Shown: piece after piece, positions 46,516 to 56,914 of the stretch
Layout of the letters: the number at the start of each line of letters is the position of its first letter
Position numbering within the stretch: the first letter of the stretch is position 1
Assembly: GCA_036873135.1 (NCBI GenBank)
Contig: JAPTYO010000007.1
Location: 7,050,763 to 7,114,762 of the forward strand
Length of the DNA: 64,000 nucleotides
Reading direction: 5' to 3'
Source of the DNA: Clarkia xantiana subsp. parviflora
Taxonomy: Eukaryota > Streptophyta > Magnoliopsida > Myrtales > Onagraceae
Notes under the pieces: generated by a model
Told to the model about the DNA's origin: nothing
The model's input: only the letters and a program-made list of their open reading frames with translations
Databases searched by the model: none
Program-made: the position numbers and the translations under genes

Positions 46516-47667
46516 ATGGATGATGCTGAAGAAGATGCTGTTCATACTCGGGTAGGTAATCACCAGCAGGGTTACGGTTCTTCGAGTACCCAGAAACTCC
46601 CCTCTCGAAATCCTCAGTTTTCCAGACCTCCCAATGAGGATGATGATGAGGAAGATGAAGATGACGAAGAAGTGTTAGAAGAAGAAAACATAGAAAGGAA
46701 TCAAAACAACGGCGCCATAGTAGTTGTGGGTAACGACATTGATGATGACGATGACTTGGATGATTTCTCAGACGACGATGATGATGATGAAGATACCGAT
46801 GGAGGAAGCAGTGGTGTTGGTGGTGATACTGAGCGGCCTGCGAAGAAGAGGAAGATGAAGAGTTTGGTCTCCAGCTATGAATTTGCACCCCGGGTCCCTC
46901 CACCTTCGGAAGTGGCCCCTCCGGCCCCTAAACTTCCTCTAGGTGGCCGAAACCCTCTAACCGATTGGACCGAGCACGAAACCTTTGTCTTGCTCGATGC
47001 CTGGGGGGAACGGTACCTTCAACGGGGAAGAAAGAGCCTTCGGTCTGATGAATGGCAAGAAGTTGCAGAGAAAGTCTCTGAAGTCTCCAAGATCGAGAGA
47101 TCAGACACCCAATGTAGGAACCGACTGGATACGCTCAAGAAGAAGTATAAAAAGGAGAAGATGAAGTCAAGTGGTCACTCCAACAAATGGGTTTACTTCA
47201 AAAAAATGGATGCTTTAATGGTGTCTCCTCCACAAAAATCCGGTCTTTCTTGTGGGTTGGATTCTGGGGAGTATGTGTTTATGAACCCTAAGGTTTACTT
47301 GAACCGAGCTAATGGAATGGATGAGATGAGGGATAGTCCGGGAAATTCAGAGTTTTCAAACAAGGATGAGGATGAATCGGATGGCTTGCCACCCAAGAAA
47401 AGGAAGTCTAAGAGGGAATCCACTGACGGGTCTTCGTTCAAGATTCTTGCAGACTCGATTCAGAAATTCAGTGACATTTATGAGAAGATTGAGATCTGTA
47501 AGAGTCAGCAGATAGCGGAGTTGGAGAAGGTGAGGATGGATTTTCTTCGGGATTTGGATTTGCAGAGGAGGCAGATCATGGAGAGGGCGCAGAACGAGAT
47601 CGCCAAAATCAGACAAGGTGAAGAGGAGGAAGAACATGACCATTCAGGTGAGAATGCAAGTGGGTAA
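46516..47667 (+). CDS. Trihelix transcription factor, ASIL/SIP1 clade
   Basis: A single exon encodes 383 residues. An acidic Asp/Glu tract (about residues 41-95) is followed by a basic nuclear signal (PAKKRKMKS), then KSLVSSYEFAPRVPPP. The single trihelix (Myb/SANT-like) domain lies at about residues 145-240: DWTEHETFVLLDAWGERYL, DEWQEVAEKVSE, QCRNRLDTLKKKYKKEK, NKWVYFKKMD. A second basic patch (PPKKRKSKRE) and a C-terminal coiled coil (about 310-370, KILADSIQKFSDIYEKIE) complete it. This domain order is that of Arabidopsis ASIL1/ASIL2, nuclear factors that repress seed-maturation genes in seedlings. Clade membership is clear, but the repressor role here is inferred. Confidence 0.92.
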   Translation: MDDAEEDAVHTRVGNHQQGYGSSSTQKLPSRNPQFSRPPNEDDDEEDEDDEEVLEEENIERNQNNGAIVVVGNDIDDDDDLDDFSDDDDDDEDTDGGSSGVGGDTERPAKKRKMKSLVSSYEFAPRVPPPSEVAPPAPKLPLGGRNPLTDWTEHETFVLLDAWGERYLQRGRKSLRSDEWQEVAEKVSEVSKIERSDTQCRNRLDTLKKKYKKEKMKSSGHSNKWVYFKKMDALMVSPPQKSGLSCGLDSGEYVFMNPKVYLNRANGMDEMRDSPGNSEFSNKDEDESDGLPPKKRKSKRESTDGSSFKILADSIQKFSDIYEKIEICKSQQIAELEKVRMDFLRDLDLQRRQIMERAQNEIAKIRQGEEEEEHDHSGENASG

Positions 47668-48718
47668 CTTAGTAGCTAAGTAACAAACAGTTGTTGATGT
47701 TGTGTTTGTAAGGTTTTTGTTTATAGTTATGGCTCTTAGATTCTGTAATGTGCTATTGTAACTTGATGCACGATTCTTGTCATGTATGTTATGTACTATT
47801 TGATGGTATAGGCAGCTGAGTTGTAACAGGAAGGGCCATTACCATGACGAACAACCTATGAATAATTTTTGCTGTTTTTTTACCTATTTTGATCCTTGCT
47901 ATGAATAATTTACTTGATTGTCAAGTAATTGCGTCAGTTCGGTGCGCAATTTGCTAGATTGTGATGGACTGTGATTTGGTAACAATTTGAGAAATCTAAA
48001 GGTTGGATTAAATTTAGTGTCAGAATTGAAGAATTTTTTTTAATAGAAATGATTGAAAAGTCGGCACTTTTTTATTGAAAAAGATTTACACTATTGCTTG
48101 CTTTTTTAAAAAATAAAAAATCTTGACAAATCATAAAATCGCTATTCATTGTATGAATCTACTCTTTAATTCTTTATTATATATATATGAAGATAAAAAA
48201 ATCTATTTCTATATATATAGAGATGGTGCTGAGATTGACGAGAGCTATTTTAATTAGTATATATTTTTGTTTATAATATACTATATTTTATTAATTATAA
48301 TATCTAACAATTCATCTCGCGTGAAAGCACCTATTATGTTATATCTGCTTTTGATCACAAAAGTTTGATTATCACGCAACATAAAGATGATTAGGTTTCG
48401 ATTGTTTTCTTAACAGAAAGATTAGGTTTCGAGAGTTGTAACTAACTGATAATGATTTTTTCAGTTCACCTGAAAAGAAAGTCTAACCATTAGAAAAGAT
48501 AAAGACATTAGTTTTAGCGACGGTCTTTATTATGCCGGAGAAACAATTCTCTCATACATTTATAATGGCACTTAGATTTTTGAGTTACATGGTTTCTTAA
48601 TACAGTGAAAACATATATAAATATATAACAGGAGATCAGTGATCTTGTTTAAGGCAAATAAAAATCCATTTACATTATATACATTAGTGCAGAAAGTGGG
48701 ACTTAAACTGTCACTGTG
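47668..48718. other. 3' UTRs of the trihelix and Rab genes and AT-rich spacer
   Basis: The trihelix 3' UTR probably ends by about 47850. Bases 47900-48640 are AT-rich with no frame or clear element. CTATATATATAG-type sequence lies at 48180-48225. The last part is the 3' UTR of the minus-strand Rab gene. Confidence 0.4.
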
Positions 48719-50118
48719 TCATCCTAAGCAGCAAAAGGTTCTCCTTTTTTCCTTCTGCTCACTGTTTAAGATAATCCCGGTCGGTTTCAATGGATTTGCT
48801 TTCACCAACCTCTTTGCTGTAACATAAAACCGAAGGTAACCGTGAATTATAAACTTCATCAAGAACTTGCATCACTTTGTGAATTGCGAATGTATTCAGG
48901 TCTTACCAATCTCATAGAAAAGCTCATTGATGTTTTGTGCTGTTTTTGCTGATGTTTCCATGAAGAACATTCCGTTTTCTTGAGCAAATTGCTCTCCATC
49001 CTAATCAAACACGAAAAGAACGGGAAACTATCAATTTATCATCAATTATCGTATTAGAAGTGCATTACTAGAATATAAATGGAAGAAGTTTCGAAATTGT
49101 ACCTCATTTGGTACTTGCAACTTCTCTTCTAAGTCACATTTGTTTGCAACCAATGCCATCACCATATTTCTAGTTCCTGCAGCAGATTAATATGTAGAAG
49201 ACAACGTTACTAAAATATGATCCTCAATGGAGAAATATTATACTTTAGATGACGCTTTTCTTCCATATAACACACTGACATCCATATTTGACCGACAAAG
49301 ATGACCAGCAAAATCGCAACAAATTCACAACAATTAGGAAAATACGTCACTGTAATGGAACAAAACCCGAATCTAAACTAACCAACAAAAATATGACTGT
49401 TTTACCTTGTCTTTGAACTTCTTGGACCCATTTTTTGGCACGATCGAATGTTTCCTAAAACATAATGATATCAAGCTCTATCAATTGAAAAAAAAGGAAC
49501 AGTTTGTGAATTGAAGTTATACCGAGCTTGAGATGTCGTAAACAACAACAGCAGCAGCTGCACCACGGTAGTACATTGGAGCCAAACTATGGTATCTTTC
49601 TTGTCCCGCTGTGTCCCATATATCGAATTTCACAGTTGCTTCGTTTAATGACAGAATTTGGGTGAAGAAAGCCGCGCCTACTGTTGGTTCCTAAATTAGA
49701 CAAATATTGATGTTTTGAAAAATTGTTCTAAAAAATCGCAATGGACAGAATCAATAACAATAAGAATTCAGCTTGGGTATCAAATGACGAACCTGATGAT
49801 CAAAGAATTGACCCTTCACAAAACGAAGCACCAAGCTTGTTTTTCCGGTTCCCATGTCTCCAAGAACTACCTACAGGTACAGCTGATGTTAGATCAAACA
49901 TCATTTAATCCAACTGATTTCGAAGAATATGTTAAATGAGTGATTCAGCAAATACTGCAACAGAGGCACTTCGACGAACAGGTAAGGTGCAATATGAGTC
50001 TGTCATGCAATTATTCCGTAATACGGGCAACATAGAACAAACAGCAGCATGAAATTCCCAGAAAGGAGACAAAATTTACCAGTTTCGATTGTATAATCTT
50101 GTTTCCAGGCCTTGCCAT
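48719..50118 (-). CDS. Rab5/RABF-type small GTPase, 7 exons
   Basis: Coding order is 50080-50118, 49793-49870, 49523-49690, 49406-49454, 49103-49176, 48907-49000 and 48719-48816, all in phase, giving 199 residues. Rab5-class GTPases drive endosomal and vacuolar trafficking. The P-loop is GDMGTGKTS (17-25), switch II is [19 protein letters not shown] (64-82, typical of Rab5), the base-specificity motifs are NKCD (123-126) and ETSAK (151-155), and the end is CCLG with two prenylatable cysteines. The N-terminus [13 protein letters not shown] resembles RHN1/RABF2 rather than the acylated ARA6/RABF1. The C-terminal half ([32 protein letters not shown]) reads closer to ARA6, so orthology is not settled. 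Membrane attachment by geranylgeranylation is expected. Confidence 0.9.
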
Positions 50119-51405
50119 CGTGATCAAATCAAGAACCGGAATGAGTTTTCGGATAAGAACAGAATATGGAGCTCTGGAAAAGAAATCTTTGTAGCTCTAG
50201 AAGACGACCAGCTAAAAGGAAGGAAAAGAAGAGCGGAGAAAGAAACCTCCTCGACAAAGCAAGGAATGGTAGTTGTGCTGCTTCTATTGACTGTTCGTTG
50301 ATCCACCGATTACTTAATTCAATACGCGTATCGATCAAAAACTTTAGCTTCGTCTCTATCTTGATGGTGAAGTTATGTCGGTAACAGTGTTCTTGAAATA
50401 TGGCTGCTTTAGAAGGTCGAGTTGCAAGCTCTTGTCGTTGTCGCTGTAATCATCGTACTATGCAGTGGATGATGAGAATACTTTGCAGATATCTTAGATA
50501 ATGTTGTAGTTGTACCAACAATGAAATACTTGTATAATTGGATTTTTGCCGTAAAGTAGTTATAATTGGATTATAGTAGGTTTTCACAAAATCCTTTTTC
50601 AACTTTTCCTAAACTCAGTTGACTGTTATATCTTGGCCAAAAAAAAACTTTTCCTAAAGTTGACTGTTATATCTAAAAAAATTGCTCGAAAATACATCTC
50701 ATCTTGAAAAAAAAGTATAAAAAATAGGTAATATATTTTCTTGAAATTGTAATTGGGTGATTTTAGATTATATTCTTTAAATGATTACATGAAGTTCACG
50801 TGATGGATGAAAAATGATATGGCTAATCAATATATCTATTTTTGAAAAAAAAAAATGTTTAAAAATAAAAAAAATACAAACAATTTAATAGGAAAATCAA
50901 GATTTTTTTTTATAAAAACAAATAAACGTTTAGATAAAAATAAAACTGAAAAATCATAAAATATTATAAAATGAAACTTCTAAATTATAAAATAATTTTA
51001 ATTTGGCAAAAAAATTATTTTTTAAATAAATATAAAAAAACACATAAAATGGTTTACAAATATAAATACGAAAATAATAATAATAATACTAATAATAATA
51101 AAACGATGCAAAAAAATAGTTACGGACGTTGGTCCTTTTTTATTCTTTCAAAAACAAAATCTAAATTATGTATATTATGTATTATTTAGATTTAATATTT
51201 TAGTCAGTTAAAAAAAATTATTTTACTAATTCTTAATTATTTTCTGAATTTTTTTTAATGATCATCAAATTTAATATTTTAATAAAATACATTACAAAAA
51301 AATTGTTCTGAAATTATATATATTTCATATATTTAAATAGAAAATTATATTTTTTGTAGTATGCTCTATTTATGTGCTAATGTTAATAGAATTGTTGTAC
51401 GCAAA
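50119..51405. other. Rab gene leader/promoter and very AT-rich spacer
   Basis: Bases 50119-50400 are the likely leader and promoter of the minus-strand Rab gene; short plus frames here are incidental. Bases 50500-51400 are strongly AT-rich with A and T runs and AATAAT repeats. A 33-codon frame at 50400-50501 and a 72-codon frame at 50971-51189 have no recognisable features. Confidence 0.4.
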
Positions 51406-51569
51406 TCTATATATATTATAAATTCCGAAGGAAAGATAATAACAGAGTGAATGTGGAGCTAATGATTTTGGTTTTTAGTTAATCGATGCATTTAGATGAT
51501 TGAGCTAAGAGTTTTGTAGTTATTAACTCCATAGCATTAATTGCACTAGGGAGCTGAGGTTTTTTAAGT

Positions 51570-51807
51570 TGCAATTAATCACAATTAAAATTTTACTGAT
51601 TTCGAACCGTTCAATATTCAATGTATACAGTTAATCGCAATTAAAATTTCGAACCGTTCAAGATTCAATGTATGCAATTAATCGCAATTAAAATTTTCAT
51701 GATTTCGAACCGTTCAAGATTCAATGTATGCAATTAATCGCAATTAAAATTTCGGACCGTTAAAGATTCAATGTATGTAATTAATCGAAATTAAAATTTT
51801 GTTGATT
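51570..51807. repeat. Minisatellite with alternating unit length
   Basis: Core motifs ATTAATCGCAATTAAAATTT, TTCGAACCGTTCAAGATTC and AATGTATGCA recur about 4.5 times. Units alternate between about 56-58 bp and 47-48 bp, differing by an internal TTCATGA/TACTGA-type segment. The higher-order period is therefore about 104-106 bp. Confidence 0.85.
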
Positions 51808-51808
51808 T

Positions 51809-51991
51809 TTAACAGACGCTTGACGTGTAGCCGGCGAACGTAGATACCAGGCGATACGGGCGGCTGGCAATCTCAGTGGTAGAGCCATCTATCTCCGGCG
51901 AGATATCGCTGGTGGTCATCGAAGCCATGTCTGTTGAAGAACATTCGCTTGACACGGACCGACGACCAAAGGTAGCATGCGTCACGGGCAT
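51809..51991 (-). pseudogene. Short GC-rich frame inside Helitron H3, possible gene fragment
   Basis: A minus-strand ATG at 51991 opens 60 codons to a stop at 51809. The block is much richer in GC than the surrounding 1 kb and in Ser, Thr and Arg codons (FGRRSVSSECSSTDMASMTT). It begins exactly where the minisatellite stops. No family is recognised. It may be a captured exon rather than a functional gene. Confidence 0.35.
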
Positions 51992-52415
51992 CTAAATTTT
52001 ATTTTTGAACTTGCGCAATAGTATTTTATGGTTCAAAATTTTTCAGTTTGTTCGTTTACTTTTTCAAATTTTAGACTGATATTTTATTTTAAAATAGTTT
52101 TTTTATATTACAAATAATCGGTATAAATTTCATCAAATATAGTTTGTTAATTAAAATATTTAGTAAGAAATCGCGCTGGAAATGCACCTAGTTAATGTTT
52201 TAATATAGAACAATGTTGTTAAACAACGCGCCAAAAAACATATTAACTTGAAAAATAATTTAAGCAAATATATATATACTCTTAAAAAATCTAAAGTCGT
52301 TTCTTTTTTAGTACCAATAAAATTGCAAGCAAACACGTGGCTAATAAACAGAAGTGCAAGCAAGCAAATCGATCCATTCTCCTTCTCCGCTCCGCCCCAC
52401 CAACCGCCTACCGCC

Positions 52416-54253
52416 ATGGCACCGGCCAAATTCCCGCCGCAATCACCGCCGGCGGAGGCTTTCTACTACACTCCCGTACCGCCCCAGCCTCAGGAAGCCA
52501 ACTACATCGTCCTACCCTTCTACCGCCGCCGCCCCAGTATACTCCGCCGCACACTATCCGCGGCATCGTTCCTCATCCTCGCCGCCCTCATCGCATACGT
52601 CCTCTGGCCATCCGATCCGGTCATCAAGATCGTACGGCTGCGCGTGGACAAGATCCATTTCACAAAGGCCCCGCACCTCCTTATCGACGCGTCGCTGTCC
52701 CTCACCTTGAAGGTCCGAAACGCCGACATCTACTCCCTGGACTACCGGAGCCTTGACGTGGCGGTTGGGTATAGGGGGAAGGAGCTGGGACACGTGGTGT
52801 CGGAGCGTGGTCACGTGAGGGCTCTCGGATCGTCCTACGTTGACGCTGAACTGGAACTCTCCGGCGTTGACTTGTTGACCGACGTCGTGTACTTGCTGCA
52901 GGACCTTACCAAGGGCTTGATTCCGTTCGACACCGTTACGGATGTACGAGGCCAGCTTGGACTTCTGTTCTTTGGGTTCCCATTGAAGGTAAAATTTCGA
53001 TTTTTCGTATTAATTCTGCAGAAATCATTATAGCTTTTGACAGCTAAGACTAATTGAATCATATAATTCAAGAACCGATTAAGAAATCAAAGGATTTATA
53101 TCCAATTTGCATCATGATAGGTGATTTTTTAAAATTTAATATGAAGAAATATCTTAATTTTTTTTCAAGAAACTGTGTTCATGTAACTAGATAGTAGATT
53201 CCATTATAGAGGCAAACGACAAAATGCCTAGATTCTTGAATAATAGAGTTTGGACTATGCATTTCTTTTTTATGTGGATTGTGGAGCTATAAACTGCTTA
53301 ATCTTTCATCACAAAGTTGTCTGTGGCTGTGGAGAGTGTTCTCTTAACTAAAATGAACCATAAAAAGGAAACATCGCTTAATTTTATTTTATTTTTTGAT
53401 TTGCTTCAAATTTGGCAACATTCTAAGAAATGTAATAAATTTGGATCATGTGCCACAGTTCATCTTTAGATGTTGGTATATGTTATTATGTTCTATAAGC
53501 AAGTTGTTCTTTTTGTTTCTGAAAATGCTAAAAAACGTACTAAATTGACTGATGAAGAATAATGTAAATCCACACTTCAACCACACGATTGAGATTATTG
53601 GATAGTTAACCAGTCCTTATTTCAGAGGCAATAAGAGATTGATCTGCATTAGGATTTAGGAGAGGGTTAAGAACCTAAAAACAGTCTCAACTATAGGTCA
53701 TGTTGTTAATCATGTCCCAGATTTAAAATGTTGATATTTGGTGTACTATCAAATAAGTTGATTTTCACCTTTTGCTCTTAAAATCGACGGAACATAAAAT
53801 GTTTTTTAAAAGTTTAAGCAATGAGCAACAATTCTGATACTTCAGAAAAGTGAAAAATAACGTGTATTTTATTCTTGAAATGCCAAAATCAGTTGTAAAA
53901 AAAAAGTGGAAATCAACTAATTTGATAGTTGATACATCGAATATTAACATTTTAAATATGAGACAGCGATTAACAATATGTTACATAGTTATAACTATAT
54001 TTATGTTCTTAAGAGAACCGCAGAAGTTAGTCTCTTTTGATTCTGTTTCTGGGTTCTTGTCGTTTGATTCTGTTTCTTGGAATTTACAGACAAAAGTAGC
54101 ATGTGAGGTCTTAGTCGATACCAAGAATCAAACCCTTGCTAAACAGCACTGCTTCTCTGCGGTTAGTATCATTTGTTTTCCATCATTTACCTTGTATTTG
54201 CTACAGATTTTTCAGTGTTGGAGACTAAAGTTCAAATTTTTCTTTGTCAGTGA
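52416..54253 (+). CDS. LEA_2/NHL-type single-pass membrane protein, 3 exons
   Basis: Exons 52416-52988, 54090-54161 and 54251-54253 give 215 residues. A Pro-rich cytosolic tail (residues 1-40) leads to basic YRRRPSILRR and one membrane segment (about 47-65, SAASFLILAALIAYVLW). A beta-sandwich LEA_2 domain follows (LTLKVRNADIYSLDYRSLDVAVGYRGKELG, VDAELELSGVDLL, TKVACEVLVDTKNQTL). This is the layout of plant NDR1/HIN1-like and LEA hydroxyproline-rich glycoproteins, plasma-membrane proteins linked to stress and immunity. The exact role is unknown. Exon 3 would supply only the stop codon after a GT-AG intron (CTCTGCG|GTTAGT ... TTTGTCAG|TGA). If that intron is retained, the frame continues to 54380 with a longer Cys-containing tail. 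Intron 1 contains a Mutator-like MITE. Confidence 0.78.
53664..54012. mobile_element. GGGTTAAGAACC-family element in intron 1 of the LEA_2-type gene
   Basis: The left end is GGGTTAAGAACCTAAAAACA followed by GTCTCAACTATAGGTCATG. The right arm reads ATCGAATATTAACATTTTAA, then TAGTTATAACTATATTTATG and TTCTTAA, in inverse order. The right terminus has lost its CCC, so a target duplication is not clear. It ends about 77 bp before the exon 2 acceptor. Confidence 0.65.
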
Positions 54254-54937
54254 TGATCGTACGTTCGATTCTTGGAGACCCTGCGGATCAAAGAAGCCGG
54301 AAATTGATAGCCACTATCTACATGGCTGCATTGATTTGATTGACAGTAGTAGTTCATATGAATATGTTACCATCATGTAAGTAATGCAAAAACAGAGAAC
54401 AGCATATTGAAGTTTCTCAGGAATGTACAACGATTCTCACTGATGTTTCATCAGTATTCGGTACATGTTCTTCGCTGTCTGAATTTATGCATATACGATT
54501 GGAACGAAAAATTAACCGATTTCTCGGTCAGGCTCAGTTCGTCCACCTGTACTCTGAGTGATGATAATACATGCACCTGAACAAACCAGGGTGTTTCATT
54601 GGAGAGCACAAGCACCAATGGGTCGAATCTTGTCCTCTGATTGGTGCTGAGTTGGGGTCGGGTGCAGTTGTTTGGGTCTCAGGACCCGTGTCAGGTCGGT
54701 TAGGCCTCCGGATTCTCCTAAGTTTCTGCCTTTGGCAGTCTTCTGCAGGAAAACTTGGGTAGCACATCTGTCTTTCTTATTGAATGAATGGAAATAACTC
54801 CATTTTTGACAAACCAATTAGAAAACTCCATTTTCTTCCCTTGAATATTGCATGAATGGCAATAACAACAACTTTTGATAGTTGAGGGGGTAAAATGGCC
54901 CAAATAGTTAGGGTAAGGTTAAGGTAGCCAAGTATAC
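54254..54937. other. 3' UTR of the LEA_2-type gene and spacer
   Basis: The sequence to about 54770 is relatively GC-rich and probably transcribed 3' UTR. A 63-codon frame at 54571-54762 has no family features. No element ends appear before the palindrome at 54938. Confidence 0.4.
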
Positions 54938-55107
54938 GAGTTTTTGACCAAAATAGGGCTAAATTGACAACCAAATACAAATATAGGCTAGAAAAAAAAT
55001 TAATAATAAATTTAGGCCTGGCCGGGTTGGGGGAACCCGGCCAAAGAAAAAAAAAAAAAAAAAATTTTAATGCTTGGCCGGGTCCCCAGAACCCGGCCAA
55101 CAGTTTA

Positions 55108-55149
<42 letters not shown>

Positions 55150-55739
55150 TTTATTTAAGTCAAATTAAAAAAAAAAAAAAAAAAATTTAACCCATTATTT
55201 ATTTCTCTATATATACAACCTTAACTATTTAACTCACGACCAATACGCGTAATCAAGGCTCATGGACCAATACGGGCGGAACCGATTAGAGTTCGAAGTT
55301 TTTTGACCGTGAATAGTGTTTTTCGGGCGGACGTTCGGATTTTGGCACGTGAATAGTGTTTTTCGATCGAAAACGGGTTTCCGGTTCATCTGAAATACGC
55401 TCCTTTTTGGCCAAATTCCATCATCTGAGGCCTCAAAATCGCGTTTTATGTTGTTTTATGTTATATCGATGATGGAATTTGGCCAAAAAGGAGCGTAGGC
55501 GTAGCTGTGACTTTGAACCGGAAACCCGTTTTCGATCGAAAAACACTATTCACGTGCCAAAATCCGAACGTCCGCCCGAAAAACACTATTCACGGTCAAA
55601 AAACTTCGAACTCTAATCGGTTCCGCCCGTATTGGTCCATGAGCCTTGATTACGCGTATTGGTCGTGAGTTAAATAGTTAAGGTTGTATATATAGAGAAA
55701 TAAATAATGGGTTAAATTTTTTTTTTTTTAATTTGACTT

Positions 55740-55786
<47 letters not shown>

Positions 55787-55954
55787 TAAACTGTTGGCCG
55801 GGTTCTTGGGACCCGGCCAAGCATTAAAAAAAAATTTTTTTTTTCTTTGGCCGGGTTCCCCCAACCCGGCCAGGCCTAAATTTATCATTAATTTTTTTTT
55901 CTAGCCTATATTTGTATTTGGTTGTCAATTTAGCCCTATTTTGGTCAAAAACTC
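54938..55954. mobile_element. Giant palindromic Mutator-like element, 1017 bp
   Basis: CAAGTATAC flanks both sides exactly (54929-54937 and 55955-55963). The left arm, 54938-55425, starts GAGTTTTTGACCAAAATAGG. The right arm, 55468-55954, is its near-perfect reverse complement, leaving a loop of about 42 bases. The arms carry GC-rich blocks (CTGGCCGGGTTGGGGG, AACCCGGCC), long A/T runs and GAATAGTGTTTTTCG repeats. There is no coding frame. The 9-bp duplication and terminal inverted repeats fit a MULE-derived foldback element. Confidence 0.9.
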
Positions 55955-56146
55955 CAAGTATACACTCCTATGCTTCAGGTACCGATTAGTTAGTGGTTGA
56001 ACCAGTACCGGTTTATAAAACCAACCATTTAGACGTGTTTGATTGTATGTATTAATAGTACTATATTTTAATGAATTGTATTAGAATATATTGATTAAAA
56101 GACCTATATACCCCAATATGCATTATTTTAATGAGATTATATTTTA

Positions 56147-56914
56147 GGGTTAAGAACACAATAGGGGCCTGAATGTTTGCCCATGTTGCCAAAAGGGGTC
56201 TGAAATGAAAAAACGTATTATTAAGGGCCTGGATTTTGAGTTTTGTGTATAAGTGAGGTCTCCGTCTATTTTTTCTGTTAAAAGTGACGGAAAGTGGTCA
56301 CATGCTTGGCATGTGACCGAAAATAATTTGAGAACCCGAAAATGCCCTTTGACCAAAGTGTGTCCCTCACATGTTTGACCTAAAAATACGAAAATACCCT
56401 TTAAGCCACCACAGCTCCGGCGACCACCACCACCCGGCTCCGGCGACCACCACCCATCTCCGGCGACCACCGCCCCAGCTCCGGCGACCACCACCCCCTC
56501 CGACGACCTAAAAAAGCTCCGATCAGAGCTTTTTTGGGTCGCCGAAGAGGGGGGGGTTTTGGTCGTCGGAGCCTGGGTGTTGGTCGCCGGAGCTGAGGTG
56601 GTGCTCGCCGGAGCTGGAGTGGTGATCGCCGGAACTGGGGTGGTGGTCTGTGGCCGTGGCCGTGGTGGCCTTAGGGCATAATTAGTGTGCAGGGGTATTT
56701 TAGACATTTCACATTTCATTAATTAAATTGTATAATAATTGCATAAGGGTAATTCTGTCATTTCACGTGTTTCCGTTACATTTAACGAAAAATTGGACGG
56801 AAACTCGATTATCAACAAAACTCAAAATCCAGGCCCTTAATAATACATTTTTTCAATTCAGACCCTTTTTGGCAACATGGGCAAACATTCAGGCCCCTAT
56901 TGTGTTCTTAACCC
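56147..56914. mobile_element. Mutator-like foldback element with GC-rich palindromic core
   Basis: TATATTTTA flanks both sides exactly (56138-56146 and 56915-56923). The ends GGGTTAAGAACACAATAGGG and CCCTATTGTGTTCTTAACCC are perfect inverted repeats, and the arms extend past GGCCTGGATTTTGAG. The core, about 56405-56660, is GC-rich: CTCCGGCGACCACCACC-type units on one side and GGTGGTCGCCGGAG-type units on the other. They meet at a 26-base hairpin centre (56510-56535). The 189-codon minus frame across it is low-complexity Pro/Thr/Ala and is not called as a gene. Confidence 0.88.

Larger units (their letters stand above)
51406..52191 (+). mobile_element. Candidate Helitron H3 carrying a minisatellite and a gene fragment
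   Basis: The 5' end is A|TCTATATATATTATAAATTC (start 51406). The 3' end is CGCGCTGGAAATGCACCTAG, closing with CTAG at 52188-52191 before T. The 3' hairpin is weak (only the GCGC core remains), so this is less certain than H1 and H2. Its interior holds a tandem repeat array (51570-51807) and a GC-rich block with a 60-codon minus frame (51809-51991). Its 3' end lies 224 bp upstream of the LEA_2-type gene start. Confidence 0.5.

Noticed and set aside
48290..48340. Degenerate Helitron 3' end (CTCGCGTGAAAGCACCTAT)
   Set aside because: It ends CTAT rather than CTAG, has no clear hairpin, and no 5' end could be matched.
50400..50501. 33-codon frame considered as a DVL/RTFL small peptide
   Set aside because: It has several Cys and Arg residues but lacks the conserved C-terminal RTF signature.
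51860..51905. tRNA-like string CTCAGTGGTAGAGC
   Set aside because: It resembles a tRNA D-arm, but no acceptor stem, anticodon stem or T-arm can be folded around it.
54571..54762. 63-codon plus frame after the LEA_2-type gene
   Set aside because: No family features; its position suits 3' UTR.
56150..56719. 189-codon minus frame with Pro/Thr/Ala repeats
   Set aside because: It lies wholly within a Mutator-like foldback element and comes from a GC-rich repeat array; the frame crosses the palindrome centre, where the composition flips.
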